In this document: one piece after another, positions 39,101-49,983 of the stretch | Numbering within the stretch: the first letter of the stretch is position 1 | Layout: each line of letters starts with the position of its first letter | Origin: Phoronis australis | Lineage: Eukaryota; Phoronida; Phoronidae | NCBI GenBank assembly: GCA_002633005.1 | Contig: NMRA01000766.1 | Span: 1 to 64,000 of the forward strand | Reading direction: 5' to 3' | DNA length: 64,000 nt | The notes under the pieces: model-generated | The model's database searches: none | Told to the model about the DNA's origin: nothing | What the model saw: only the letters and a program-made list of their open reading frames with translations | Position numbers and translations under genes: made by a program

Positions 39101-41795
39101 TAAAATACAAGCCTTGCAGTTTTATATTTTGTTGAAGATGGTTGAGGGGGTAACTTGAGTTACCTACAACTATGATGTGGTAAATATGCCAATTGTTCAA
39201 CAGTTCCAACAACACAGTCTCAGTAATGGACTTATAGTGCTCTCTATGGCTAGACATTAATTCTAATTTCAGTAAAAGAGCTTTAAAGTAAGGAGCCAGT
39301 ATGGCAACTGGCCAAAACAAGTTTGTTTTTGACGTAAGGCGGACTCATGGCAGATTCAGTGTGTACATTGGCAACATTTTTACGCTATTTTTTAAGCATT
39401 TCTTGTTGCCAAACTTCGTTATCATTCTGAGCCCACCTGTTCAGAATCCTCATGGAGTACCAGAACAATTGTCTTCTCAGCCAGAACCATAAACCCTTTT
39501 GTTAAGTTGTGTTTAGTTACACAGTCCAACTGGGACAGTGTTACCGACACCCATGATTTAGAACCACCTGCAAAATTCTGAGCCAGTACACCGACTATTT
39601 ATCCCCTCCTAGCCCAAAAATTATAATGTTACTACGTGTATTCAGAAAATATAAGATTTCCAAAATGTTACCAAAATGTTGGACATAGAATTGCCATGGC
39701 AATTTTTGTTGCAAAATTTTTTGAAGTTGCAACGCAGTAGTTTTATAGACTAGTAAAAATGTTGCAGTTTTGCCACATTCTGTTGTCATCAGACTGATCA
39801 TGTGACCTACCTGATGTCATGTGATGCAGGCGTAGACAACATGGCAGCCTTGGACATATGATAAGACCTTGTTAATTTGTTGCCTATTTATTAAGTGTTC
39901 ATAGGGCATGCTGCAAAATTGTTGGGAAAATGGTAGAGAAATGTTGTGAAAATTTTACCAGTGTGCAGCCTAGTTTAAGGCAACTCTTATTGTATACTTT
40001 GCTTTCAGACCACATCTGAACAGTCTAAGAAGATCTATACTACCGGATGTGTACCAGCTGTATTGAACTTTGCGGAGGCCAATATTTACGTGATCGCTGG
40101 TGTAGCCATTGCCGTGGCTGTCCTACAGGTACGTAACGCGGAAAATCATTTCAACTTAAATGGCTGTTATTACCTTCACCTTGTATTCATAGAGATTGAG
40201 TCTTCATCATTATTGTTGACAAGGTTATAACTCTTTTCTTTTCTTTGTGAATATATTTGTTCCCAGTTTCAACAAGGATGCTTCTGTGTTATGTGCACAA
40301 TATTGCATTCATATTTTACATCTATTTTACTACATAAACAGTGTTTCCATATACCAATAAATATACTGGCATTTTATTGGAATTTTTGAAATCGGAGAGG
40401 AAATTTTTCTAGCCAGTTCTTGGGACTTGCAAACTATTGTTAAGTATATGGGTTTCAACTAAAACTTTTACGGTATGTTCATTTCGACCTTGTAATTACC
40501 GGTTCTTAAGGGATAACTCAGGGCTTGGAATTTTCCGCAGAAATGCGGATTTCCGCTTTTTTCAAATGTGCTTTCCACTTTTTTTATAATATTTCCGCGT
40601 AAAAAAATCGGATTTGATATAAAATTTCCGCGGCAAATTCCTTTCTTACCGCGGCGTTGCAGACGACGTTCACCTCGAAAAGCAGAAGTTGCTCTTTATG
40701 TTTCGGAGGAACGTAAATTGTCAAAATTGCCGGGGCATCTGGGACAGCGTGGTGGGATTTTCAATGGCGTCTCGTGTTATTGTTAAGCGCGGTGACAAAT
40801 ACNTTAGTCCTCCCGATTCTTGTCGGGGAAAGGTTCACATTGACCGTTTCAAGGCTGGTTATCGGGCATGATTTGGGCCGTAAAAGTTTCACAGTTTCCG
40901 CGTTTTTTGTCATTGGTCATTCCAAGCCCTGATAACTTCTCATGAAAATTTACGTGTAGTTTTTGCTATCTGTTTACTCTCTACTTATGTCACATCGATT
41001 TTCCATTCAAAGCTTTTCCTTGTTGATGATCAGACAGTTTTAAAAATCTATTCTTGAAAACATTGGTCTGGATATATTGATTTTAGTCTGCCTGGAATCC
41101 AGCCTAATGTTAACATTAAGCCAATAAGGTTAGTCAATTATGGCACATCATTTATGAGCTCAAGAGGCATTATCAAAATTTGAAGTACAGTACGAGACAG
41201 AAATTAGTCAGATAAATTATCGTTTTCTGTCATCGCAGTTAATTCTCACAGCAAAAATTACTAGTAATAATTGTTCAGTGTAGCAAAATTCTAATTACAA
41301 ACTTAAATGGCTTAGTCACCTTACAAACTTTCTTGTTAATTCTCCGTCATTCTCAGTCATCAGGGGAGATTACTCTGACGATAAATTTGGTTTCCGTACG
41401 GACGTAATGATGGGGGAAATTCCAGGTTACTTTGTCCGATTACTTATGGCATGTAATGTGGGAAGAGTCAGATTTTTTAGTTGGTATTCACTCAGTTGGA
41501 AGTCTTCTATGGCTAGCTTGTAATGATCACTTCAGTCAACTCATTTTCTAAGACCATTGTATGCTATGTATTTGTTTCATTATGCAGCTGACATATTGCT
41601 TACAACAATGTAAAGAGATGACAGGCTACACCAACGACATCTGTTGGCTCTCTGTGGAGTTGTTGCTAGTGGCAGAACAGTCCTAAGACAGGCTGTGTGT
41701 CGTTTCTGTTTCAGTTGCTTGGAATATTCCTGGCCTGGATGTTGGCTTCTCAAGTCCTGGAACAAACATTCAGACGCACAGTTTACGCGCCATAG
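21040..41795 (+). CDS. Tetraspanin, TspanC8 subfamily (TSPAN33-like)
   Basis: A four-pass membrane protein of 275 residues from seven phase-0 exons (21040-21114, 32464-32664, 33230-33403, 34662-34793, 35968-36012, 40009-40128, 41715-41795), all with GT/AG borders. TM1 spans the exon 1/2 junction (FNFFFW|LIGC, residues about 14-38). TM2 is about 57-80, followed by GCIGALREN. TM3 is about 93-115, TM4 about 234-258. The large loop has CCG (153-154), NC (172), ERCG (182), PYSCC (188-189), MCG (202) and GC (223). These eight cysteines define the TspanC8 group, whose known members bind ADAM10 and control its exit from the ER and its substrate choice. VINTMCG and RYRDDLDLQNLID are shared with TSPAN33 and its close relatives. 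Asn171 in NCS is a possible glycosylation site. The exact ortholog (33 versus 5/14/17) is less sure than the subfamily. Confidence 0.93.
25461..25723. mobile_element. MITE-like element with internal repeats
   Basis: The ends are inverted: GTAAACTCACGAGTTAACGC at the left against CATAAACTCACGGGTATCGC read on minus at the right. Inside, GTGGGCGCTTAAACCGAAAA and GGAATG..CGATTACCC words recur about every 75-80 bases. No coding capacity. It lies in tetraspanin intron 1. Confidence 0.6.
27791..27817. repeat. (CCCCA)n microsatellite
   Basis: About five uninterrupted CCCCA units in intron 1 of the tetraspanin gene. Confidence 0.95.
28718..28775 (-). repeat. tRNA-derived SINE head fragment
   Basis: On minus, GCGTTGGACTGTAATGAGG followed by GGGTTTGAATCC looks like the anticodon arm and B box (GGTTYGAATCC) of a tRNA-derived SINE. 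The A-box half is degraded. Confidence 0.4.
30369..30410 (+). other. Candidate 42-nt cassette exon in tetraspanin intron 1
   Basis: Strong acceptor TTTTTCACCCTCAG and perfect donor GTAAGT bracket 14 open codons, DAQSCYKPIFGCQE, phase 0 on both sides, so inclusion would not shift the frame. Inserting it between exons 1 and 2 would split TM1, so it may belong to another transcript or be chance. Confidence 0.3.
30935..31000 (-). pseudogene. Possible end of a Penelope-like or related retroelement
   Basis: On minus, CACCTGATGATGGCCGGAGA encodes TPDDGRRNDRLKSCGNV, the kind of C-terminal/UTR sequence often seen at the ends of these elements in marine invertebrates. This is recognition by resemblance only, over a short stretch. 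Confidence 0.25.
31050..31126 (-). repeat. tRNA-derived SINE head or tRNA pseudogene
   Basis: On minus, GCAGTGGGCTAGTGC matches an A box and GGTTCAAACCC a B box at tRNA spacing, with GTTGGACTGATAACTGA in the anticodon-arm position. The acceptor stem pairs poorly, so this is a SINE head or pseudogene and not a functional tRNA. Confidence 0.5.
32088..32263. mobile_element. MITE family A copy 1 (TGACCTATCGC termini)
   Basis: The left end TGACCTATTAC and right end GCGATAGGTCA are inverted repeats with two mismatches. The interior carries GCAAGCTCCGCCCC-like and TGATTGGTCAGTT words. It aligns along its length with 53759-53911. It lies 200 bp before tetraspanin exon 2. Short open frames inside are not genes. 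Confidence 0.75.
32464..32664 (+). CDS. Tetraspanin exon 2
   Basis: Acceptor TTCTTTCTAG, donor GTGAGT, 67 codons. Covers the rest of TM1, the small extracellular loop (EKNRFAQKSVESIYD), TM2 and the short inner loop. Confidence 0.95.
33230..33403 (+). CDS. Tetraspanin exon 3
   Basis: Acceptor CCGTTTCAG, donor GTGAGT, 58 codons. TM3 with a buried Glu (FLLEAVG), then the helical start of the large loop ending in DLQNLIDWFQKS. Confidence 0.95.
34213..34464. mobile_element. Fold-back MITE family B copy 1
   Basis: About 250 bp, nearly palindromic. The left end reads AGCCCGTTCCAACAAAATTG and the right end, read on minus, CTGGGCCCTGTTCCAAGAAA. The interior is rich in AAATCTTAAATTT/AAGTTAAAT words in both orientations. 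It is the same family as 49603-49860 and lies in intron 3 of the tetraspanin gene. Confidence 0.7.
34662..34793 (+). CDS. Tetraspanin exon 4 (CCG and PYSCC)
   Basis: Acceptor TGTCTTTGCAG, donor GTGAGT, 44 codons. Contains FECCG, KDWSLNPYFNCS, ERCGVPYSCC: six of the eight loop cysteines. Confidence 0.97.
35810..35864 (+). other. Possible cryptic or poison exon in tetraspanin intron 4
   Basis: A strong acceptor (TTATTTCTTTACAG) precedes ACGTGTTGTGGGCTGTC, which would read TCCGLSKVAARACWTCG, and a donor-like GTGAGA follows after 55 bases. Inclusion would shift the frame; reading on without splicing reaches TAG. No family match. Confidence 0.2.
35968..36012 (+). CDS. Tetraspanin exon 5
   Basis: Acceptor CTGTTTTCAG, donor GTAAGG, 15 codons TTVINTMCGFGAQKL. 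VINTMCG is the TSPAN33-type signature with the seventh cysteine. Confidence 0.93.
36919..36992 (+). repeat. tRNA-derived SINE head
   Basis: GTGGCCTAGTGAG (A-box-like) and GGTTCAAGTCC (B box) sit at tRNA spacing, with a TGGG/CCCA T-stem around the B box. The acceptor stem does not pair properly, so it is not a functional tRNA. It lies in intron 5 of the tetraspanin gene. Confidence 0.5.
38722..38976 (-). pseudogene. Retroelement fragment, Penelope-like C-terminal region
   Basis: A minus-strand open frame reads TCQDRRAAGEGMSS, AVFNYLQNTGHEL, DSVKILHRKKNWFQRG and WLNPSLNK. The LHR..WF.RG ... PSLN order is what I know from the GIY-YIG endonuclease end of Penelope-like elements (usually WFxRGVKEAIY...EKPSLN). 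Here the EAIY part is altered. Only the C-terminal piece is present; no reverse transcriptase domain is visible at the adjoining 39.0-39.3 kb. Confidence 0.6.
40009..40128 (+). CDS. Tetraspanin exon 6
   Basis: Acceptor TTTGCTTTCAG, donor GTACGT, 40 codons. Carries the eighth loop cysteine (YTTGC) and the first part of TM4 (NIYVIAGVAIAVAVLQ). Confidence 0.95.
40519..40931. mobile_element. 413-bp non-autonomous DNA element with TSD ATAACT
   Basis: Termini CAGGGCTTGGAA and TTCCAAGCCCTG are exact inverted repeats, and ATAACT directly flanks both ends (40513-40518 and 40932-40937). The interior is unusually CG-rich for the region (CCGCGG repeats) and contains a short open frame ending KVHIDRFKAGYRA that has an N at 40803. 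It lies in intron 6 of the tetraspanin gene, 390 bp after exon 6. Confidence 0.8.
41715..41795 (+). CDS. Tetraspanin exon 7 (proximal last exon)
   Basis: Acceptor TTTCTGTTTCAG, then 26 codons and TAG. LLGIFLAWMLASQVLEQT completes TM4, followed by a short basic tail FRRTVYAP. Confidence 0.92.
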   Translation: MLGIFLAWMLASQVLEQTFRRTVYAP

Positions 41796-44700
41796 ACTGG
41801 GTACAGCTTATGGTGATAATGGCCTTTAGGAGGCGCTGAACTCAGTTTTGTGTGTTAAAACCAGTTACTGCAAGATTGGCACATAATCTACAGAATAACG
41901 TCAGCTTCATTTAAATAACTGTAAAAAAATTGATTTGTAAATTGGACCGCGTGCCACGATTTTTCGTCTCTACATATTCCTCTGAAAGCAGCATCAGTGT
42001 CATCACATAAAGGGAGTAGGCTGGTTCTTGTCTCAACACTAGATGGAGTCAGTGCATTGTGCTGTGTAGCTTTTTAAATTGCGAAAAGTTCAATAGTGTG
42101 ATGTTGTCAAAGTTTAAAAAAATTGCAAGTGTATTTTAATTCCAATTCGAATGGATCTTATCTGCAACAAAAACCCCTGGTGGCCATTCTCAAAACTATG
42201 CGCTGATGCTTTTCCATGTAGTTAACTTTTTTGAATTGAACAAATTGTCAGCCATCAAATAGCTATTTTCAGAGGTTTATGTGATCCACTTGCAGTAAAA
42301 TGTGTGTTTGTGCGTGCAAACCTGAGTAAAGTGCATCTTGAAATCACTCATGTCGCATGAGCTTACAGTTACTATATCTGGAGGTGCTCTTCTAAATTGG
42401 AGCAGTGTTGATTCTGTGGTGTTGAAAGCAGAATATGCATTGCTCAAGTAGATTTAGCATCCAGGTAGTAAAGCTACTTTCAGATTAAAGTTTTTGTCAA
42501 ATTCTATACGTTGTTGCCTTCATTAGGGATTGGTAGTTTGGCATTGCTTATTATGTTATTTCAGTTGCTGAAAATTCGTGTTATTTTGAAAAAAATCATG
42601 GTAATGACATTCGATATTTAGATTGTGCTACCGACTTTTAAAACATATACCTTCATGTGTATTCACTGTGAAGGTAGGTCTTTCTAAACGTACCTTGGGA
42701 TATTTTTGCTTTTAAGCTCATGAGTGGTGAATGGTTTACACAATTTGTTGTCTAACAATTTTAGTTTATTTCAGTGGTCGTACTGGTCTCGTGATTATAA
42801 TTTCTCTCTCTTCCTGTTCAGTTTAACCGTTTAACATTTTCTTTAACCAGGTAACCCTGTTTTTAGTTGCCTCACAGCTCCTGTACTCGTATGACCTCTA
42901 TCCTTGTGGTGTGGTGTTTTCTTTAGACAGTTGACTCGGTTGAAAGAATTTGTGTTGTTTTTAAATAACAGTGACTGGAAGAATATTGTAGCATTATTTA
43001 AAGAGTGCGCTCTTCTCCCACTGACTGTGTAACGTTCTTCTTCTGTTTTGTGATCAACAGTTCCAATTTTTCTTATGAATAATTTGAGACACGTTTTGTT
43101 GAATACAACGTTCCATTTGTTTTAATGTCCTACGAGAGACGATGTACCGAACAATTGTGCTGTATGTTATCTCGTTATGCGCTTTGAATATGAAGCCTTA
43201 ATATTGACATTTTGTGCTTTCTTCACTGTTAAAGGGCTGGGTCATCATTTACATCAACTGACGTCTGACGTGACATCAGCCTGTCGCCAATTAGAGTGTT
43301 TATTTCTAAAGACCATTAAAAATAAGGATTCGTGTTCAAGAAAACTTGTCTCAATGAAAATTTCCTGCGGAGATTCTCGTGAATTATTTAAGAATGAAAA
43401 TGAAAAACAAAATGCACAGGTATCCTGCCAAACAAGAATCTGTCAACTGTGAAAGGTTGTCTGTTATTTTGAATGACAGATTCTCGCAAGTTGAGCTTAG
43501 AGTTACGCTTGATACAATGGCCTATTAAAATTTCTGCATATTTTATCGCTTTTTCTTTTCATCTAACTAAAATTAAAATTACATGCACCATCTAACAGGT
43601 ATATCCTCAGGCCTCACCTTACTTGACATAGTGGGCTTTTGAGTTTTCTGCCTATTCACATTTCCAGCTTATACTATATAGTACAATTTGCAAATATTGT
43701 GTGGAACAGGTAGCATTACTATTTGCCAACTGTCTTCAGATGCATTCACTGAATGGAATGTCTTCTGTTTGGTGCCATATTTGCGTCACTCCATTGGTTA
43801 ACTGATGAGCTTGGCAAAAAAACAAGCTTTTCGCATTTTCAGTTTACACTATTTTTAATAAGGTTTGTATTGTGGTGCATATTGATACAATTGACAGTTT
43901 TCAGTTTCTGTCATTTACTTATAACTGGAACAAAACAGTTTCTAATGACAATCAGTGTGTCACAGTGTATGCCCCTAAGTGTCCCCTTACTAACAAATTT
44001 GAATTAGTAATTGATATATGTTTTCATTTTTCATACGAAGGTATAAAGTTGGAAAATTTCATTTTATGATTTGATGTGCAAAGGCAACGTTTTAGCGTGT
44101 GCTACTTTTTCTTGAAGAGCTAAAACATTAAAGAAACCTGTGTTTTGGAAACTTTTTAGGAGTTTGGGATAAAGCCTGACAACTACTGTAAACAACGAAG
44201 CAATAAATCTCTGTTATTCTTGGACTTTGAGAATTCAGCATAAATTAGTGGGTTCACAAATGTCTGCCTGTGTATACCCGAATTATCTCCCATGACAGTT
44301 GTGAGTGTGGTGATGCATTTGTATTTCACATCAGCTATTTTTATTCTTCCAGCTGGTGGGTATACTCTTAGCATGTCAGCTTAAGGGTCAAGTTGAAGAT
44401 CAGTTGTCAAGGTGGAACTTTGCCGCATACCGCTGAATTTTTTCGCTGTGACATTAACCGAGGAAAAGATTGAAGTTCACCATATGGCGCTAGTGGAACG
44501 ATGGTGCTGCCTGTGAAATCTCTGAGTTCTGGTAGCCTGAGTGTGTCCCACACGTGCAAACGGCATTCATTTCTTAGTCTGTTCAAATTATGTCTTCAAT
44601 AGCACTGGCGAGTGAATTTTGAGTATCCTAGTGGTTTTGTCATTCTGTTGTACATTATAGTGTAATTAGGATTCACTAAGGCAATTGCAGTACATGTAGC

Positions 44701-47240
44701 TTTCTGCATTGGTTCTACAGGAAACCCTTAATTGTCTAAGATTTTATCAATCTAACGTGGTAAAAATATCGGCATCAAATTAATTGGGTTAGGTTTCATT
44801 TTAACTTTCTAAATGCAGGTAAAAGTAACAAGTTAAAAATGTTATTATATGTTGCCTAATTATGTAATCTTGAAGACTCTTTAAGAGGAGAAAGAAGTAT
44901 GATTTTAGTGTTGAGTTTGTCTACGAGATCATGTAAAAAGTATTATGAAGCTGTTGATTGTTTTGCTTTTTTGTAAATGATGCGGGTTAGAAGTGACTAT
45001 CGTGTCAAGATTAAATCTGGCTAAGAATAGGCATTATCATGAAAAACATCGTCTTTGTCTGTTATTTAACGGTTAAAGGCTGTGTCTAATTTGTATTTGT
45101 TGCAAAGTACTTAGCTTCTTGTGTGCGTGCGTGTGTCTCTCATTTCAGATTTAACGTTTTGCTTCAATTCTGTTAAAAAGCGTGTTATGAAGTTAATTGT
45201 TTTTAATTTATAAGTGGACGAAGTAGCATAATGTTTTTGCACATTAGCCTAGTATGAATATGAGTTCTGTTACAGTATTGGTCAAAGCCAAGGCCTCTGT
45301 ATAGTTTGTTATTGTATATGTATTGCTTGTTCTATGTGGCACTTTTACTCTTATGCCAGTACTTAAACTGGCTGATTGGAATATTTGACGTTTTTGTTGT
45401 TGTTTAAATGAATGTCGGTCTGGGTAAATATTTATACTGTTCATTGATGTGTTTATACTAATGTAAAACTCGCGCTAATCAGATTCATGCTAACCAAGAG
45501 ATTCTGACGCAATAGTGTGGCATCTGACTCATCTGGGTCCCGCCACATGAATAGTGACTCATGATGAGTTGGTCTGAGTTAAGACCAATATTCAGGCAAA
45601 GTTAACTCTGGTGATAAATATTTGAAAAACAACGTTTCATGAACACAAAGTCAGTTTTCGTCTATGACTAACTTAGACCGAAATTGAAGCAGTTTTCACC
45701 GCAGTTGACCACTCTTTACTATACTTTTGCCACCTTTTGCAGATTTGTGAAAACTAATCGAGGTGATGAAGTGAAATCCAGTTTAAGAATATCCGTGGTA
45801 CTTAAACTCTGAATTGACATTTATTTACATTTTTCGTTTATTAACACTGGCCACAAGTACAATTCCATTCTCCTTAACTTGAAAAGATGCTGGTATAGAT
45901 GTGCAGGGCTACTCGGGCTGCGCTGTCTTTGCCATGCTTTGCCAATTCCTAAATTGAAAGCAGACAGTCTTCACTTTGACGATGTTTGGGGTCATTAAAT
46001 TGTAAAACGCAGTGAAAAACAATAAACTAAATTAAATTTGTTCCTAAACAGCTTAAAGTGACGACAGTCATTTGTTTTTGTCACGTAGATAAAAATATGA
46101 TCTTAGGACTACTCCAATGCAGGCTAAGTTTCAATCTATGCTGAAACTGATTTTCAAAAACGAGCTAAGACAGATTGGTCTTGGAGCATCTATAAATCAA
46201 TTTTTGGTTTAGACCATTAATGTTATGAAATTGATGTTAAGTTATTCCTTTGTGACATTGGAGGTGATTTCTTGGCTTTGAAAGAGCTGGTGGCTCGTTA
46301 TTGCTTGGACCAGTTGGCTTGTCACGTGTGTTATTTTATGCGGTTAGCATGGTCCGGCCAAGGAAGAATGAACTGTCAGCTCTTTGCAAACTCAGGGATA
46401 AGTTAAAATCAATTTTACAGCAGTAAGGGGCCTATTGAATCAATAGATTGCTTCTTGCATGGAAAGGAAGTTTATAGCTGCTTCAAGTTAGCCCAATTAC
46501 AGTTTAAGATAATTACAAAAAAGTTTCATTAAACATACCCCTGTAGGACCAAGGACTGGAACAAGAATATGATAAGCCAAGAAGTTCTGCATGGTGGACT
46601 TGGGCAACTTATACTGTACTTGAAACTTCTACTTGGACATTTCAGGAAGGCAAATCTAATAGTTTGCTTGTTTAAATTGCATTTGCACTTGCCAACAGTC
46701 ATCTGTTTATTATGAATATTATGAAGTTACCAGGCCTTGTACTGTTGTAAATAAATCTTTATTTATCTTGTTATCAATGGATGCTGCCTGTTACAACAGA
46801 TTTAAGGGAGCTTTAGAAGGACGTGATAATTGTGTAGCCACATCACTGTGTCCTCCGCTAGAGGGCGAAGTAATCAGTAGTTATTGTGTGAGGACTTCTC
46901 AATGTGAGATTACCTCAAGATAGGAAATATCAAATCGGCCTTATGTGCCTGGTGTCTCGAAATGGTTTGAATTCTTACTCACACAGAGTGTGAATTTTTG
47001 TAATTTTTTTTGAAGATTTGTAGCATTATTAATATGTATAGAGTGAAATGGCCAATAATGCACAGTTTAATTTTTATAATGTATGAAGTTATCTTTTGCA
47101 TAAATTTTTGGGTGTCTAATTACAGTAGTCTTGTTTTGATGGAGGGGTATATTTGCACACCACAGTTCTGCTTGTATATTTGTACGTTTAAAGAATTCCG
47201 TCATCTATTTATGAAATAAACTTTATATTAACTCTCTTTT
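41796..47240 (+). other. Tetraspanin 3' UTR or downstream region with AATAAA signals
   Basis: No coding exon is seen here. Poly(A) signals AATAAA occur at 44202, 46021, 46750 and 47215. The last is followed by a GT-rich element (TTTTGGTGTTGTTTTTG, 47238-47254), the best match to a cleavage site, giving a possible 3' UTR of about 5.4 kb. Short open frames at 43177-43452 and 43753-44007 have no motif. Confidence 0.45.
46855..46867 (+). promoter_or_regulatory. CTCF-like core motif
   Basis: CCGCTAGAGGGCG agrees with the known CTCF core CCASYAGRKGGCR except G for A at position 3, a common variant. It lies near the 3' end of the tetraspanin transcription unit. Motif match only. Confidence 0.3.
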
Positions 47241-47372
47241 GGTGTTGTTTTTGTAGTTCAGGTCATAGGGATCTTTCATTCTTTCTCATTTCATTGTGTG
47301 CACCCATGACAACCACACCAAATCGTCTTCAACCTTTTGGATTAACAATGATAATTATTTTTCAATAAACAG

Positions 47373-47423
47373 GTCATTGGAGTAGCTATAGGGGCTAGCG
47401 TAGATAGAAAGCTGCAAAACTGA
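47373..47423 (+). CDS. Tetraspanin, candidate alternative last exon
   Basis: Acceptor TCAATAAACAG, then VIGVAIGASVDRKLQN and TGA, phase 0. Joined to exon 6 it gives ...VAVLQ|VIGVAIGA, which completes TM4 and ends in a short charged tail typical of tetraspanins. The [LV][LI]G[IV] pattern mirrors the start of exon 7. It lies 5.6 kb past exon 7 and 150 bases past the strongest poly(A) signal, so using it needs read-through. Confidence 0.45.
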   Translation, partial: VIGVAIGASVDRKLQN

Positions 47424-48150
47424 GCAATTCTTACGTCCTTACCCGCCCACAGAGTGAGGCAAAACGCTCGCTTAGGTGACCTGTGAACTACCTTAGTAGA
47501 AAACATTGTAAACGTAGTGGACCTATGAACGTTGACAATGACAGAGATTTTCTGTTGTCAGATGAGGTAATTATTAACTTCCACTGATTATTTAGCCTAC
47601 CCTATCAGAGCTTGGGACCCGCACAGACGACTGAGCTGCGAGCTGAGCTGTCTTCCTCACGTGGACTTTAGCTCGGCGGCAGATCGATTGAGCGGGGAAA
47701 ACGGTCACTGACCAAGTATTCATTACGTTCGTAGTAAATGATCATGGTGCTCACACGGTAAGAATGAGTCAACAAGAGACATTTGTTGTCAGTGTCAGGT
47801 ACAAAAACCTCCCAGTATGTTTTTACTCCAGACGATGGCAGATATTTAATGAAGATCGAGTCACTAAAACCATTCATCAACGGGTACCCGAGATTGAAAA
47901 TCTAACGCATGTGTTTTGGCTAATTGTTCTACTTCTTCGGGAAAATGTCCTAATTTAAAACTGCCTTTAGTGCCGTGTTTAACAGGCTGAAAAGGAAAGT
48001 CGAATTGGGCCTTTTATTCTCACACTATCTGTTTCATAACCCTTTCCTTGATAGTAACTACTCTATTAACGTTACTCTGCCATTAGGGCGAGCGCAGACG
48101 AGGGGGCTCCAACATTGCTCAACCAGCTCTTGCCTCGCGTGTGAAGCAAA

Positions 48151-48363
48151 ATGAACCGTGAGGATTTTGCTTTGCAAGGTGGTGAGATGAATGTACCACT
48201 TGGTGACTTATACAATGGTTTTGGCCATACAATGTCCAGTTCCGACATTCCTCAACAACCCAGCATCCAAGTCAAAGATTTTATAGTATCTTTGTCCAAG
48301 TGTACATATGTGCCCTCGTATCACTCGCATGTATACGTGGCTCACTCCCGGAACCAAGATTAA
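48151..48363 (+). CDS. Weak candidate ORF, unrecognised
   Basis: A 70-codon frame starting MNREDFALQGGEMNVPLG, after a locally CG-richer leader (GGGCGAGCGCAGACGAGGGGG near 48085). The first 40 residues look protein-like; the rest does not. No splice site with a strong consensus ends it, so it may be a chance frame. Confidence 0.2.
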   Translation: MNREDFALQGGEMNVPLGDLYNGFGHTMSSSDIPQQPSIQVKDFIVSLSKCTYVPSYHSHVYVAHSRNQD

Positions 48364-49602
48364 AATATGAGTAGAGAAAAACTGCACAAAAAGAAGAGGC
48401 TAAACGAGGTAATTAAGTTCAATGTATTTATCTCCACTGTGGGAAAGACCTGTGTTTAGTGCTGATCCTGTAGTGGAAAGCAGTAAATAAGGGTCTTGAT
48501 TGTTGAAACCAGGGAAGATGGAACATTTTATTCTCCATCATGACAGAAGCCAACATTCTTAGCAGGGCAATAGATTTTTTCAACTGTGTTTTGGTAGTGT
48601 ATAATAAACTTTAAAGGAGGCGGACATTAATTGCGACAATCCGTGTCTAAGGAAAGCCATAGATCTTTTAAATCATGGCGATGATTTTTTGTGCAGGAAA
48701 TCAATTTGAAAGTTGCATAGGAACATATCTATTTGCACACGAAGTGTTGTTTTTTAATTCGTTTCCACGTAAGACTCCATTGAGAACAATGAACTGGCAA
48801 CGACCCGCAACATTGTCGAAATCATTTTTATTGATGATAAAGTCATTATCTTTAACACAAGTTAAAATTTCCTTCCCGTCAAAATAACATCATTATTTAT
48901 CCCCTTAGAGCGTCATACTTTGAAGAACCATTAGAGTATGATAGAAAGTGCTGGGAAACCTGTCAAGTTATTTAAGTGTAATAAATTTGACCATGAATAA
49001 TTGTTACTCATTAGCGGCGGGACAACTTGTATAAGCAGGGCAATGAAGTCGGGGGTATTTTTCGAGTTTCAGTTTCCAATTTTGAAGATTGCGAACAAGA
49101 GCACCATCAAAACAAATTCAGGCCCACATTTGGATGAAAATAACTATTTAATGATCGCCAGAATTGATGCATTATTAGTTGTTTTCGCTGCAGAAACAAT
49201 ACAATTAACTTGCCCTTGTCGAATCCGTTTAAACCACCATTAAAAGCATCTGTCCAATACAATATATTCGTTTTTGCCGTCAGACATGCCGCTTAGAACG
49301 ATACCTTATAATTCTGCCATATTTTATTCGGTCCTTTTTATTCAGTTTACCACCAGATGTTGTCCACCAGTGGGTTGATATAAAGCTTGACTGCAAGGGA
49401 AATAGACTACACCTTCTTTTGTTTGTGTCGCGCGACGCAAACAGTTGACAACATTTTCAGGTAAGAAAATTTTGGAAATTTATCAATGTCATATGCGGCT
49501 ACATTCTTGCACATTTTTGCTAAGTTACGAAGTTGGTTATTTAGAAACTTCTTTTACTAGTGTCAACGCTCTTTGTTCTTATTCAGGCCCCCTACGAATT
49601 CT

Positions 49603-49860
49603 CCAGGGGCCCTTTCCAATAAACTGGCTTAAGTTCATTTTTGACTTAAGTCTAAGATTTGTCTCAATTTCTAAACTTTGAAGATTCCACATTCAGCAAG
49701 TTAGTCAAAACCAAGACAAAACTTAGTCAATAACTGAAGCCAAACTTTTAAAAGATCTCTTTCTTGAAATGGACCTGAGATTAATTTAAGTTTTATTTCA
49801 ATATTGACTGAAATTTAAGATTTGTCTTACTAAGTCAGTTTTCTTAGAACGGGTCCCAGG
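49603..49860. mobile_element. Fold-back MITE family B copy 2
   Basis: About 258 bp. The left end CAGGGGCCCTTTCCAATAAA and the minus-strand reading of the right end CTGGGACCCGTTCTAAGAAA are inverted. The interior has the same AAGTC/TAAGATTTGTCT words as 34213-34464. Confidence 0.7.
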
Positions 49861-49931
49861 ACTTCTCGACTCTTCGTTACGTCTCAAATGCAGTCTTGTT
49901 ACGTCAAGCAGCTCTGACATAATCACACGTC

Positions 49932-49983
49932 GACGCGATGACACAGTTGTCAAAGGTGACGCGATGACACAGTTGTCAAAGGT
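49932..49983. repeat. Exact 26-bp duplication
   Basis: GACGCGATGACACAGTTGTC followed by AAAGGT occurs twice in direct tandem with no differences, suggesting a recent event. Confidence 0.95.

Noticed and set aside
40689-40871. ORF ending KVHIDRFKAGYRA as a gene
   Set aside because: Lies inside a terminal-inverted-repeat element and contains an ambiguous base; not an independent gene.
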